From Bacteroidota bacterium (GTDB lineage Bacteria > Bacteroidota > Bacteroidia > Chitinophagales > Chitinophagaceae): a stretch of DNA of 64,000 nucleotides. The position numbers were made by a program, and so were the translations under genes. Within the stretch, counting starts at the first letter, position 1. Every line of letters starts with the position of its first letter. Shown here in pieces: positions 33,958-42,271 of the stretch. The stretch spans positions 1 through 64,000 of the forward strand of contig JAFDXN010000058.1 of assembly GCA_018267915.1 (NCBI GenBank). Direction: 5' to 3'. The notes under the pieces are model-generated. The model searched no databases, was not told the origin of the DNA, and worked only from the letters and a program-made list of their open reading frames with translations.

Positions 33958-34341
33958 CTACTGGTCTTTTTTGCCTTCCATTTTCTCCAGGTACTGCTTT
34001 ATCTGCTCCAGTTCTTCCTTGGTGGCCTTGTGGTTGCCCAGCGCCTGCATCACCAGTTGGCTGGCCGATCCGTTGAAGGCCGTGTCGATCAGCCGCTGCA
34101 GTATCTGCCCCTGTGTCTGCTTTTGCGATACTGAGGCCTTATATATATGCGTCTTGCTGTCCGTATTGCGCTCCAGCAGGCCCTTCTCATGCATTATCTG
34201 CATCAGCTTCAGGGTGGTGGTGTAGCCGGCGTCTTTGCTCTTCTCCAGCACCTCGTGCACCTCGCGCACTGTGCTCGGCCCCTTTTGCCATAGTATATTC
34301 AGTATCTCCAGTTCGCTCTCAGTTGGCTTTAGTTGCTTCAT
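33958..34341 (-). CDS. BlaI/MecI/CopY family transcriptional repressor
   Basis: 127 residues, normal length. Winged helix start LKPTESELEILNILWQKGPS, VREVHEVLEKSKDAGYTTTL (recognition helix) and the dimerisation helices near KEELEQIKQYLEKM. It represses its own operon with the M56 gene 34 bases downstream, until the peptidase cleaves it. Upstream, TACGAATTGTTTCGTAAACAAACGTACGAA (34407-34436) contains TTACGAAAAC-like half sites (TTCGTA/TACGAA), a candidate operator. Confidence 0.88.
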   Translation of the reverse strand: MKQLKPTESELEILNILWQKGPSTVREVHEVLEKSKDAGYTTTLKLMQIMHEKGLLERNTDSKTHIYKASVSQKQTQGQILQRLIDTAFNGSASQLVMQALGNHKATKEELEQIKQYLEKMEGKKDQ

Positions 34342-34404
34342 ATATTGTAAGTCCTTGTGGTTCTAAAAAAAATGATAGGGTTTCTAATTTTACTGTCTAG
34401 TCTT

Positions 34405-34446
34405 GTACGAATTGTTTCGTAAACAAACGTACGAATGTTTTCGTAA
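34405..34446. promoter_or_regulatory. Candidate BlaI-type operator
   Basis: Half sites TACGAA (34408) and TTTCGTAAAC, then TACGAA (34430) and TTTCGTAAA appear within about 40 bases, 60-100 bases upstream of the BlaI-like gene. BlaI/MecI operators are palindromes with TACA/TGTA cores, so exact identity is not met; the repeated TACGAAT/TTCGTAAA arrangement is what is seen. Confidence 0.45.
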
Positions 34447-34560
34447 ATCCCAACAATGGATTATCATTTTATAGTTTTTTTAACACAGTAAAAGATACTT
34501 AATAAGGCGACCCGCTATACATTTGTATCATATAGGGGAGGAGAGGACCTTAAAAAGACT

Positions 34561-34587
34561 AACGTCCCGCGGTTTTCGCGGGACGTT
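34561..34587 (-). terminator. Terminator of rpsT
   Basis: AACGTCCCGCG-GTTTT-CGCGGGACGTT, an 11-bp stem; on the minus strand it is followed by AGTCTTTTT. It begins 24 bases after the rpsT stop codon. Confidence 0.85.
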
Positions 34588-34611
34588 GTCATTATATAAA
34601 TTAGGTAAGAA

Positions 34612-34866
34612 TTAAGCCAGTGCGTTCACTTTCTTCACGATACCCGATTTCAGGTTGCTTGCCTTGTTCTTGTGGATCACATTACGCTTTGCAAGCTTAT
34701 CGATCATAGATATCACCTTAGGAAGCTCAGCAGCTACTACTGCCTTATCGGTAGAGGCCAGGAGCTTACGGATGGCGTTACGGGTGGTTTTGCCATAATA
34801 ACGGTTACGGTCGCGGCGCTTTTCACTCTGGCGGACATCCTTTTTGGTAGCTTTATGATTTGCCAT
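34612..34866 (-). CDS. rpsT: 30S ribosomal protein S20
   Basis: 84 residues, [20 protein letters not shown] at the start and [17 protein letters not shown] at the end, the standard pattern of bS20. It is very basic, binds 16S rRNA and is a single-gene unit with its own promoter and terminator. Confidence 0.97.
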   Translation of the reverse strand: MANHKATKKDVRQSEKRRDRNRYYGKTTRNAIRKLLASTDKAVVAAELPKVISMIDKLAKRNVIHKNKASNLKSGIVKKVNALA

Positions 34867-34896
34867 TTAATCTCTTCTTTTTGATTTTAAGGACTG

Positions 34897-34924
34897 CAAA
34901 GGTAACGAAAAAATATGGAACAAA
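34897..34924 (-). promoter_or_regulatory. rpsT promoter, Bacteroidota type
   Basis: On the minus strand TTTG (34924-34921), 16 bases, then TACCTTTG (34904-34897), matching the TAnnTTTG -7 box. It lies 30-58 bases before the ATG. The spacing is shorter than the usual 19-21. Confidence 0.65.
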
Positions 34925-34946
34925 AAATATTTTTGCTAAATAAACC

Positions 34947-36206
34947 CTACATCACCAGGGCGCTGAACATCTCAGCCGAACGCTTCGTAAGCATCTCCTT
35001 CTTCACCACGAAGTTGTCCACCTTGTCCTTAGGTATTCTCAGCTTGTAGTATTCCGTCGGGTAGGCCTTCATCAGGAAGAGGTCGTAGTCCGGGTTCCAG
35101 CGGGCAAGTAACTTTTTGTCTATGGTCAGCTCCTTCGATACGATCTCCATACTCAGCGGGTCCGTTATCCGCACGATGGCCATATTCTGCAGCTCATCCG
35201 CAGTAAACTGTGGCGTAGGGTTAGCCGCATTTTTCTTCTCATTAGCTGCATTGGCAGCCTTTTTCTTTGCTGCAGCCGCCTTCGCAGCCAGTACCTCGGC
35301 CTGCGGACCGGTATCCTCGCCAAACTTGAAGTCCTGCGGCATGGCGCCGATGCCTATGAAACGCTGCAGTTGCTCGAATACGGTAGCTGTGGCTATAAAT
35401 TTCATCACATGGCCCTGCGTTTCCAGTGGCAGGTGCTCTTTGATATCCCAGAAAGAGCGGCTGCCATATCTGTCGATGGCGCGCTGCACGGGTACGGGGC
35501 CGCAGTTGTACGCAGCTACCACCAGCAGCCAGTCCTGGAACTTGCCATAGAGCAGGCTGATGTAACGGGCTGCCGCATTAGTACTCTTCAGCCAGTCTTT
35601 ACGGTCGTCGTGGCGGCCACTCACGGTCAGGCCCATGTTGCGGGCGGTCCCGCTCATGAACTGCCAGGGACCCACAGCGCCCACCGGGCTCAATGCATTA
35701 TTGTTAAGGGCGGATTCTATCACGGCCAGGTATTTCAGCTCCTTAGGGATGTTATTGCGCTTCAGGGCATTGTCCATCAGCGAGAAGGGCTGCGCGCTGC
35801 GCTCCTGCAGTGCGCTGAAGGTACCGTTATGCGCCTCGAAATATTTCTTAACGAAGTCCATCACATACTCGTTCTTCTCGCCATAGTAGCCCTTCTGGCC
35901 GGCCAGCGGCACAGGCTTGTATTTCTTGGCAGCCACACCGTGCAGCAGCAGGTCCTGGTCCTCCAGCTCGCGTTCGCTCAGGGGCGCAGCGGCAGGCTCC
36001 GCCATGGGGGCAGCAGTACCCGGCATCTTTACTGTGGCAACGGTAGTAGTGGTAATGGCATTGGAAGCGATCGGCTCGCTAACCGACTTCACACCCTTAG
36101 GTAATACGGTCACTGTATCCTCTGTATTTCCTCTGTCCGGCTGTGCTTTCAGGGCAGCCAGGGGCAAAAATATCATTGATGCTATGGCAATAGCTTTGAT
36201 CTGCAT
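34947..36206 (-). CDS. Membrane-bound lytic murein transglycosylase (MltD-like)
   Basis: 419 residues. Signal MQIKAIAIASMIFLPLAALKA, an Ala/Pro-rich linker, then the SLT domain: LKYLAVIESALNNNALSPVG (catalytic Glu in E-S), GAVGPWQFM, GLTVSGRHDDRKDWLKSTNA and LLVVAAYNCGPVPV. The C-terminal part has a Lys/Ala-rich helix and one LysM-like or related binding segment (MAIVRITDPLSMEIVSKEL). It cleaves the glycan backbone of peptidoglycan in the periplasm. The tatA gene lies 141 bases upstream. Confidence 0.88.
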   Translation of the reverse strand: MQIKAIAIASMIFLPLAALKAQPDRGNTEDTVTVLPKGVKSVSEPIASNAITTTTVATVKMPGTAAPMAEPAAAPLSERELEDQDLLLHGVAAKKYKPVPLAGQKGYYGEKNEYVMDFVKKYFEAHNGTFSALQERSAQPFSLMDNALKRNNIPKELKYLAVIESALNNNALSPVGAVGPWQFMSGTARNMGLTVSGRHDDRKDWLKSTNAAARYISLLYGKFQDWLLVVAAYNCGPVPVQRAIDRYGSRSFWDIKEHLPLETQGHVMKFIATATVFEQLQRFIGIGAMPQDFKFGEDTGPQAEVLAAKAAAAKKKAANAANEKKNAANPTPQFTADELQNMAIVRITDPLSMEIVSKELTIDKKLLARWNPDYDLFLMKAYPTEYYKLRIPKDKVDNFVVKKEMLTKRSAEMFSALVM

Positions 36207-36347
36207 GTTTAATCTCCGGTTCTAACGTGGTTAATGCCATGCAACCCTCTCTGTAATGGGGGCAGCAAAATTCTAAAATAGCAGTTTCTTCCGATAAATG
36301 CTAACCGATAGGGGTAAAAAACTATAAATAAGGGGTAGAAATGATGC

Positions 36348-36581
36348 TTATGCCTTGGTGGTTGGCTCCTCTTTCTTCATGTTACTTTCTATCTCGTTCT
36401 TGATGCCGTCTTTGGCGTCGTTGAACTCGCGGATACCCTTACCAATGCCTTTGGCCAGCTCAGGGATCTTCTTACCGCCGAAGAGAACGATGATCGCTAT
36501 GATAACCCACAGCCATTCGCCACCGCTGGGCATGGAAAGAAGAAGTTGCGGCTTAATGCTTAATAATAACATGTGAAACAT
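36348..36581 (-). CDS. tatA: Twin-arginine translocase subunit TatA/E
   Basis: 77 residues. After a variable N-terminus comes the membrane helix EWLWVIIAIIVLFGGKKIPE, the hinge and amphipathic helix LAKGIGKGIREFNDAKDGIK, and a charged tail. TatA oligomers form the pore for folded proteins. The ATG at 36533 (MPSGGEWLW) would give the more usual length of 61 residues; the longer start cannot be excluded. Confidence 0.9.
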   Translation of the reverse strand: MFHMLLLSIKPQLLLSMPSGGEWLWVIIAIIVLFGGKKIPELAKGIGKGIREFNDAKDGIKNEIESNMKKEEPTTKA

Positions 36582-36687
36582 TTAAATGATGAATAATCCT
36601 CTCTTGCAAATGTAAAACATTATTGTGTGGAAGCGGTATTAAATGAGGGAAAGTGTACGAATTTTAACATTTAAAATCTTACCCGCC

Positions 36688-36714
36688 GTCATGCTGAATA
36701 TATTTCAGCACGTC
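36688..36714. repeat. Dispersed palindromic repeat (GTCATGCTGAA...TTCAGCA)
   Basis: GTCATGCTGAATATATTTCA followed by GCACGTC, with the stem TGCTGAA/TTCAGCA. This element type is scattered through many Bacteroidota genomes. It lies in the gap 36582-36858, which otherwise shows no gene. Confidence 0.6.
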
Positions 36715-36858
36715 GCTCTCGCCGGACTAATTTTACACACTCGTCCTGCCGGATTTATTTCGGCCACATACTCGCCATAGGCAATGTGTAATGGAAGATA
36801 AATCTTTGACTATTAACTAATTGCAAAAGATACCTGATCTTAAATTCAACTACCAAAC

Positions 36859-37080
36859 TCATCTCCTCAACCTGTCCCCATGCCTGACCAACTTGTAAAT
36901 AAAGTAGCCCGCCACCCCCGCCAGCCCCCAGGGTATTACCCGTCCAAAGGGATCTATATGCACCCTCGCCACCTCCCGCATCAGCACATATTGCAGCAGC
37001 CCTATCACGCTCAGTATCGAAAACAGCAGGTAGGCAAAGACACGGTTGTTCGGCTGAAAATTATCGAAAGTATTGCTCAT
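36859..37080 (-). CDS. Small membrane protein, unknown
   Basis: 73 residues. Two hydrophobic segments (VFAYLLFSILSVIGLLQYVL and VIPWGLAGVAGYFIYKLV) separated by a short loop with HIDPFGR, and a basic C-terminus HGDRLRR. Not recognised. Lies 94 bases downstream of hsp20 on the same strand. Confidence 0.6.
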   Translation of the reverse strand: MSNTFDNFQPNNRVFAYLLFSILSVIGLLQYVLMREVARVHIDPFGRVIPWGLAGVAGYFIYKLVRHGDRLRR

Positions 37081-37174
37081 AGTTTCGCTCGTTTATTGGT
37101 TCACACTTTTAGGCAAGCATTGAGGCGGCGCTGCACGCGCCGCCCTTCCTGCCTTTTAAGATCATTTGCTTTTT

Positions 37175-37651
37175 TTACGATATCTCTATGTTCCTCGAGA
37201 TCTTTTGCGCACCCTCTTTTTTCGGTATGCTCAGGTGCAGTATGCCATCACTGTAGCGCGCGCTTATCTTGTTAGGCTCCAGGCTGTCGTCCAGCGTAAA
37301 GCTGCGGCTGAACGATTGTACCCTGTACTCATTGCGCAGCCAGCCCTCTTCATTGTTTTGGTCCTGCTGCTGCTCTTTGTGCTCATAGCTCACAGTCAGC
37401 GTGTCGCCGTTCAGGTTCACCTTAAAGTCCTGCTTCTGCAGGCCCGGCGCCACCAGTTGCAGCTCATAGCTCTTGCCCGTGTCTTTGATGTTCACAGGCA
37501 CGCTGGTGCTGCGGTCCAGGCCGCGGAAGCCCCAGAAGTTGTCATCGAACAGGCGGTCCAGCTTGTTGTTAAAGAAAGTGTCTACCAGGCCGCTGAAAGT
37601 TGTTGCCGGCACATTGCCGTTTCCATTGCTTTTTTTCATTAGAGTGGTCAT
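37175..37651 (-). CDS. Small heat shock protein, Hsp20/alpha-crystallin family
   Basis: 158 residues. Alpha-crystallin domain from about 50: VPVNIKDTGKSYELQLVAPG, LQKQDFKVNLNGDTLTVSYE, FSRSFTLDDSLEPNKISARY and SDGILHLSIPKKEG. It holds unfolding proteins. Unusual for this genome, a full Shine-Dalgarno AAGGAGG stands 5 bases before ATG 37649-37651, which fixes the start. Such sites are rare in Bacteroidota and suggest high expression or a particular initiation mode. Confidence 0.9.
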   Translation of the reverse strand: MTTLMKKSNGNGNVPATTFSGLVDTFFNNKLDRLFDDNFWGFRGLDRSTSVPVNIKDTGKSYELQLVAPGLQKQDFKVNLNGDTLTVSYEHKEQQQDQNNEEGWLRNEYRVQSFSRSFTLDDSLEPNKISARYSDGILHLSIPKKEGAQKISRNIEIS

Positions 37652-37796
37652 AACGTCCTCCTTTTTTTAAAAAACTATTCTCAACCGCTGTGCCAAACCA
37701 TGCAACTGAAATATTGACAAACCACCTTGAAAAATTTTCAGTCCCCCTGCAATTTTTTCAAAAAATAGTATGACACTTAACAATATTTTTAACCAC

Positions 37797-37830
37797 TCAA
37801 TCAACTCAAATCAACCCAATCAACCCTATC
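37797..37830. repeat. Dispersed CAATCAACCC-type repeat
   Basis: CAATCAACTCAAATCAACCC and AATCAACCCTATCAACC form a tandem of about 9-10 bases. The complementary type TTGATAGGTTGAT occurs at 301-331 and TTGACTAAGTTGACCGGTTGA at 45244-45265. Intergenic only. Confidence 0.5.
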
Positions 37831-37833
37831 AAC

Positions 37834-38238
37834 CTACATCGTCTTCACGAGGTAAACGATCAGCACCCCGCTCATAGCGATCACCACCCCAACAAGCACA
37901 TAGAGGAAACCCGAGCTGTGCCGGTAGTCGCCGCTCAGCAACTGCCGCTTGGTCTTCTCATAGCGCAGTAAGCTCAGCAGCAGGCTCAGTGCCCCGAAGG
38001 CCACCAGCACAATGCCTATCGGCCCCGAATAGCCATAATGCACCACCGCCGCCGGCCTGCCCAGCGCCACGCTCAGTTGCCGCACAAAAAGCGAGAACTT
38101 CACCACCACGAAGCCGAACGCCATGATGCCGATGCCCGTGCGCAGCCACGCCAGCAGCGTGCGCTCATTGGCCAGGTGGTCGCTTGCGTTCTGCCTTTTC
38201 GCCGGGCTTATCTCATATTCCATATAGCCGCCTTGCAT
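37834..38238 (-). CDS. DUF202/YidH-type membrane protein
   Basis: 134 residues (or 129 from ATG 38223). DHLANERTLLAWLRTGIGIM is the DUF202 signature at the first membrane helix; two further helices follow (GPIGIVLVAFGALSLLLSLL and SGFLYVLVGVVIAMSGVLIV). Inner-membrane protein of unknown function. Confidence 0.82.
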   Translation of the reverse strand: MQGGYMEYEISPAKRQNASDHLANERTLLAWLRTGIGIMAFGFVVVKFSLFVRQLSVALGRPAAVVHYGYSGPIGIVLVAFGALSLLLSLLRYEKTKRQLLSGDYRHSSGFLYVLVGVVIAMSGVLIVYLVKTM

Positions 38239-38325
38239 AAAAACCGAACCCTTGCACGAAAAAAGTATCTGTTACAATTCTCTTAACGGAATAAACACTG
38301 GCACAGGAATTTATGTCTCATACAC

Positions 38326-38460
38326 ATGGGCAAGAGAAAGCCTTCTAAGAAGGGGGCTGCGAAAAGCCCGAAGCAACAACCTACGAAGCCTAAAGAACCA
38401 CACATTATCACTGAACGGGTAGCGAGAACGCTGGCCGAAATAAAAGTAGAGTTGTCTTAA
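38326..38460 (+). CDS. Small basic protein (44 aa)
   Basis: ATG 38326 to TAA 38458-38460. MGKRKPSKKGAAKSPKQQPT followed by a less basic second half ending LAEIKVELS. A strong GAAA-loop terminator starts six bases after the stop, and the frame ends exactly where a gene should, which supports a real gene. Lys/Pro-rich N-terminus suggests nucleic-acid binding; no family recognised. Confidence 0.6.
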   Translation: MGKRKPSKKGAAKSPKQQPTKPKEPHIITERVARTLAEIKVELS

Positions 38461-38466
38461 AAATGG

Positions 38467-38492
38467 GGTGCGCGAAAGCGCACCTTTTTTTA
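38467..38492 (+). terminator. Rho-independent terminator with GAAA loop
   Basis: GGTGCGC-GAAA-GCGCACC followed by eight T. The same stem and loop recur at 39832-39855. Confidence 0.92.
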
Positions 38493-38664
38493 TTGACAGC
38501 AGCGTACCTCCCCGCCCATCCTCCTCAAAATAATATTCCATATACAAAAATGTTTTCCAATAAAAAACCGTGTTTTTCACGTTGACTGGCGATTGTATGC
38601 AATATAATTTTCAGCTAAAACGGGAAGCCGAAAACGTATTCAGAGTAGGCGCAAATCCAAAACA

Positions 38665-39807
38665 ATGAAAAAAATATTGCTACTGTTTACTTTCCTCTTG
38701 CTCATCAGCACCATCGCAGAAGCTCAAAAGGCCAGATCGCCGAAAAAAGCGACCCCCGCCGGTCGTGAGCGCTTGTCAGAATATTCGCAACTCGATGAAG
38801 ATAATGACGATGAGACGCAAAAAGCTACATCAGTGCGTCGCAAAGACCATATGAGGAAAAATAGCGATGGCACTGCAACAGCCGATACTGCGAAGAAAGA
38901 CGGCTACGCACTAAATAAAAAGCTGATGTTTTTAAACGCCGTCAATTTCGATTTCACAGGCAAAGTGGATGTAAGCTATGTGGGGCATGTAAACATTTTT
39001 GCTCCTTCGCGAGACACAGCACGTCCTTTCGGGTTTAACGTTGGGATGATGAAACTCAACTATGGTATAATAGATACCCTGCATGAACAGGTGCGTTACG
39101 AAAACGTCGTGAGGAACCCCTTACAAAACGTCGATAGCGGCTCGGCTTATCTGCGCCAGGCAAATAAGTATAAAACCATCACAGGCTCTACAGTTTGGAG
39201 CTTATATGCACAGCCCAACTTCCTTCTTTATGGCAGTCGCGATCCTGATAGCAACTTCATCTACCTGCATGGTCACATGGAACTGCTCGTGAGTAAATGG
39301 ACCGCATCCACTACCATTACCAACCTTAGTACCGATACTATGATATACCATAATGATATCCCACAGGACAGCTTTATACACCGCTCCGAACTGCAGAGTT
39401 CAAGCTCGGCGACCAAACTCGACGGATATTTCGGCTTAGGGCTCACTTTTGCGTTGCACCCCTGGCCTAAGAGCCTGTTCTTTTTTCAGCCCACTATGGG
39501 TGTCACCACCGATTACCCGAGGGTGATGAACAATTATGTGCCTGTAGTTATCGATCCGGGTAAAAACCATGGCTGGCGCGGCTTTTACCTGATACGGGCC
39601 TATTTTACCCAGGCATTGAACGAGAATACACAAATAGTGCTGGGCACGGATATCAGAGGCTTGCTGCCAAGGTACGACCCTCAATATGCCGCTTACGCCG
39701 GTGTGAATCTCAGCGTGGACGGGGTACTCGGCTTTTTAGGTCTTACTGGGAAGGGCGAGAGTCCCAATGGTAATGGCGGGGATGGAACGACAAAACCTAA
39801 GAAATAG
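38665..39807 (+). CDS. Secreted protein, probably outer-membrane associated, unknown
   Basis: 380 residues. Signal MKKILLLFTFLLLISTIAEA, a charged region of about 60 residues (LSEYSQLDEDNDDETQK), then a stretch of alternating strands with many aromatic residues (FTGKVDVSYVGHVNIFAPSR, LHPWPKSLFFFQPTMGVTTD, GWRGFYLIRAYFTQALNENT) and an end with YAAYAGVNLSVDGVLGFLGL. The layout would suit a beta-barrel or a large beta-domain of the outer membrane. No family recognised. Single gene, with promoter gap upstream and a terminator downstream. Confidence 0.6.
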   Translation: MKKILLLFTFLLLISTIAEAQKARSPKKATPAGRERLSEYSQLDEDNDDETQKATSVRRKDHMRKNSDGTATADTAKKDGYALNKKLMFLNAVNFDFTGKVDVSYVGHVNIFAPSRDTARPFGFNVGMMKLNYGIIDTLHEQVRYENVVRNPLQNVDSGSAYLRQANKYKTITGSTVWSLYAQPNFLLYGSRDPDSNFIYLHGHMELLVSKWTASTTITNLSTDTMIYHNDIPQDSFIHRSELQSSSSATKLDGYFGLGLTFALHPWPKSLFFFQPTMGVTTDYPRVMNNYVPVVIDPGKNHGWRGFYLIRAYFTQALNENTQIVLGTDIRGLLPRYDPQYAAYAGVNLSVDGVLGFLGLTGKGESPNGNGGDGTTKPKK

Positions 39808-39831
39808 ATAGCATTGATGCGGTCTTAATTT

Positions 39832-39855
39832 GGTGCGCGAAAGCGCACCTTTTTT
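39832..39855 (+). terminator. Rho-independent terminator with GAAA loop (second copy)
   Basis: GGTGCGC-GAAA-GCGCACC plus T-run, identical in stem and loop to 38467-38492; 25 bases after the stop of the gene at 38665. Confidence 0.92.
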
Positions 39856-39890
39856 GTTCAATGAATTGCCTAACTCCCGGCGCAAGGAAC

Positions 39891-40184
39891 CAAGATATCC
39901 ACATTTTTATCGCTGTTCATCACTACTGCAAGTCGCTGTTATAACTTTGGTAGTCCTATGGATGCGAAAATAGTACCGGCCAACATACAGCAACTACACC
40001 GTCGTGGACAGCTAAGCGACGATGAATATCAATTAATAGCCCTCGCCATTAAAATAAAAGCCTGTCGGCTACGTACAGATACTATAGAGAACAGCAGAGA
40101 AAAGAACACCATGCGTTTTGAAATAACTCTGGTGAAGGATGTGAAATAGGTGGGTGTGAACTGCTAGTTGTATCCACATTTTTC
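39891..40184. repeat. ATCCACATTTTT motif copies around the restriction-modification locus
   Basis: GATATCCACATTTTTA at 39895-39910 and GTATCCACATTTTTCA at 40171-40186 lie left of the methyltransferase gene; the inverse AAAAAATGTGGATATC stands at 42307-42322, 36 bases right of the endonuclease start. At the outer pair the match extends to CCAAGATATCCACATTTTT against CCAAG(AAAA)GATATCCACATTTTT, forming an inverted repeat around the whole locus. Confidence 0.55.
39958..40149 (+). CDS. Small hypothetical protein (63 aa)
   Basis: ATG 39958. MDAKIVPANIQQLHRRGQLS, then DDEYQLIALAIKIKACRLRT and a polar end. Soluble, no family recognised. Lies 100 bases upstream of the methyltransferase gene, between two copies of the ATCCACATTTTT motif (39898, 40173). 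Confidence 0.45.
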   Translation: MDAKIVPANIQQLHRRGQLSDDEYQLIALAIKIKACRLRTDTIENSREKNTMRFEITLVKDVK

Positions 40185-40249
40185 AAACGTGACTTATAAG
40201 CGAATGTAAAAGTTAGGCAAAAGATTATTTTGCCAGCAACATTCTACTT

Positions 40250-41524
40250 ATGACAAACAATACACTGAACTTTATTGACCTTTTCGCGGGTGCTGGAGGC
40301 CTTTCTGAAGGATTTGTAATGGCCGGATTTAATCCAATCGCCCATATTGAAATGGACAAAGCGGCTTGCTATACCTTGCAGACCCGAGTGGCATATCACT
40401 ACCTCAAAGAAAATGGAAAAATAGATAAATATATAGCCTACTTAAAAGGAGATATTACCAGAAAGCAGCTTTATAATTTAATTCCGCAACAGTTGCTTGA
40501 TACAGTAATTGAACACACTATTAGCAAAGCAAATAATCAAGGCATATTCCGAAGGTTAGATAAACTCCTGAACAAAAAAAAGGTGGACTTAATCATCGGT
40601 GGACCACCATGTCAGGCATATTCGCTAGTAGGTAGAGCCAGGTCGATTAACAATATGAAAAGCGATCACCGTAATTATCTGTTTATGGAATATGCGAGGT
40701 TTTTGAAACGCTACGATCCAAAGGTTTTTGTATTTGAAAATGTCATGGGCCTGCGTTCAGCGGATGGGGGAAAATATTTAAGACGCATGTTTCTAACTTT
40801 TAAGAACATCCTAGGTTATGAGGTAAAAGATTTCGCCGTGACAGCTAAAGACTATGACGTTTTGCAAGATAGAAAGCGGATTATAATAATAGGACACAAA
40901 AAAGGACTCAATATTAAAACCCCTGCTCCTTCAATCCATCAGAATCATATTGTTGAGCATGTTTTATATGACTTGCCAAAGATACAAGCGGGAGAAGGTA
41001 TAGATAAGTATCTGCATTATAGCGCTGATACTAATGACTATTTAGCTAGAACAGGTATTAGGGATGAGGTCAAGATACTAACACAACATGTTAGCAGATC
41101 AAGTTCCGAACAGGATAAAAAGATATACCGAATAGCGGTTGAGAAATGGAACAAAAATAAAGAGCGACTTAACTATAACAATCTGCCGGAACAATTACAA
41201 ACCCACTCCAATAGGACGTCATTCTTTGACAGATTTAAAATAGTGGCAAAAGAATTGCCATATTCGCAGACTATCGTGGCACATATCGCAAAGGATGGAC
41301 ATTACTATATTCACCCGGACATAAGCCAAAACAGATCATTATCTGTAAGGGAGGCTGCCCGTTTGCAGTCCTTTCCCGATAATTACTATTTCGAAGGGGA
41401 GAATGAGGGCAGGAATAGGACGGCTGCGTATAGACAAATAGGTAATGCCGTCCCGCCATTATTAGCGTACAGAATTGCGGAAGAGATAAAAGCGGCGATG
41501 TTAACTTCTAAAAATGGAGTCTAA
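40250..41524 (+). CDS. DNA (cytosine-5-)-methyltransferase
   Basis: 424 residues with the C5 motifs in order: I, FIDLFAGAGGLSEGF; IV, IIGGPPCQAYSLVG with nucleophile C121; VI, VFVFENV; VIII, QDRKRIIIIG; IX/X, LSVREAARLQSFPDNYYF and YRQIGNAVPPLLA. It methylates C5 of cytosine in a sequence set by the target-recognition region (about 200-320), which cannot be read by eye. The 3' end overlaps the convergent HNH endonuclease gene by 24 bases. Codon use and A+T content look higher than in the neighbours, suggesting acquisition by transfer. Confidence 0.93.
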   Translation: MTNNTLNFIDLFAGAGGLSEGFVMAGFNPIAHIEMDKAACYTLQTRVAYHYLKENGKIDKYIAYLKGDITRKQLYNLIPQQLLDTVIEHTISKANNQGIFRRLDKLLNKKKVDLIIGGPPCQAYSLVGRARSINNMKSDHRNYLFMEYARFLKRYDPKVFVFENVMGLRSADGGKYLRRMFLTFKNILGYEVKDFAVTAKDYDVLQDRKRIIIIGHKKGLNIKTPAPSIHQNHIVEHVLYDLPKIQAGEGIDKYLHYSADTNDYLARTGIRDEVKILTQHVSRSSSEQDKKIYRIAVEKWNKNKERLNYNNLPEQLQTHSNRTSFFDRFKIVAKELPYSQTIVAHIAKDGHYYIHPDISQNRSLSVREAARLQSFPDNYYFEGENEGRNRTAAYRQIGNAVPPLLAYRIAEEIKAAMLTSKNGV

Positions 41525-42271
41525 ATGATATTGTAAAAAATCTTTGTGAGGGTTATACTTTTTAGGTAAGATTATTTTTACTCCGTCAATATTTGCGAAG
41601 AAATTTGAGAAATACTCTTTTTTCGTTTTCTTTTTTAGTTCGGGTGATAGCAGTACTCGAAAAGTCTGATCAATTCCAATTAGGCCTTTATCATAAGCCT
41701 TATCGTATAAAGCTGATAAGCATATCCCGTTCTCAGGATTTAATCTTTCTGCTTCATTTTTTGACCAAGGAATAATGTGGCTGGCAGTAAGTAAATCTGG
41801 TATATCAATTCCGCTAATTGCACATTTGCAAGTGTAATTTGAAATAACTATTTCACGGAATACATTTTGGTTTACTCTGGTTTTAACTTCTCTTATTTTT
41901 GTTTCGCCCTTCATCCCTTCCGTGCCAATAAGAATATCGGCGTACTTCTTTTCAATAGTTGTGTCCTCTTTTTCTGCGTATATCCTTTCACTTTCAAAAA
42001 GAAGGTTTTCACGGTTGTTAATAAACTCATCCCAAATAGGTTGACATTGTTTTTTTCCTCCCGTCATTCCTTTTACTCCTCTCTGTTGATGGTACGGATC
42101 AAGACTAGCAAAGTTCGTAAGCCGGATGGCGACGGCATCAGCACTTCTGCCGATGATACTTGAAAGATGTATTATTTCCGGATTCCCTTTATGCATCTTT
42201 CCAAAGGGCAGTTTTAAATACAGGTTAAACGCCAAGATCAATTCATCCCTTGTCCAAAGTGAGGTTGCCAT
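41501..42271 (-). CDS. HNH restriction endonuclease, partner of the C5 methyltransferase
   Basis: 256 residues. The N-terminal third (LWTRDELILAFNLYLKLPFG, SSIIGRSADAVAIRLTNFAS) resembles the DNA-reading part of putative HNH restriction enzymes. The nuclease part has YTCKCAISGIDIPDLLTASH, IIPWSKNEAERLNPENGICL and YDKAYDKGLIGI: His of TASHI, Asn of NPENG and the following helix form the HNH site. Tail-to-tail overlap of 24 bases with the methyltransferase supports a type II restriction-modification pair. Confidence 0.85.
   Translation of the reverse strand: MATSLWTRDELILAFNLYLKLPFGKMHKGNPEIIHLSSIIGRSADAVAIRLTNFASLDPYHQQRGVKGMTGGKKQCQPIWDEFINNRENLLFESERIYAEKEDTTIEKKYADILIGTEGMKGETKIREVKTRVNQNVFREIVISNYTCKCAISGIDIPDLLTASHIIPWSKNEAERLNPENGICLSALYDKAYDKGLIGIDQTFRVLLSPELKKKTKKEYFSNFFANIDGVKIILPKKYNPHKDFLQYHLDSIFRS

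Noticed and set aside
39896..40182. ATATCCACA/GTATCCACA as DnaA boxes of a replication origin
   Set aside because: The core resembles TTATCCACA, but the match extends past the box into ATTTTT in all copies, they flank a restriction-modification locus, and neither dnaA nor an unwinding region is present.
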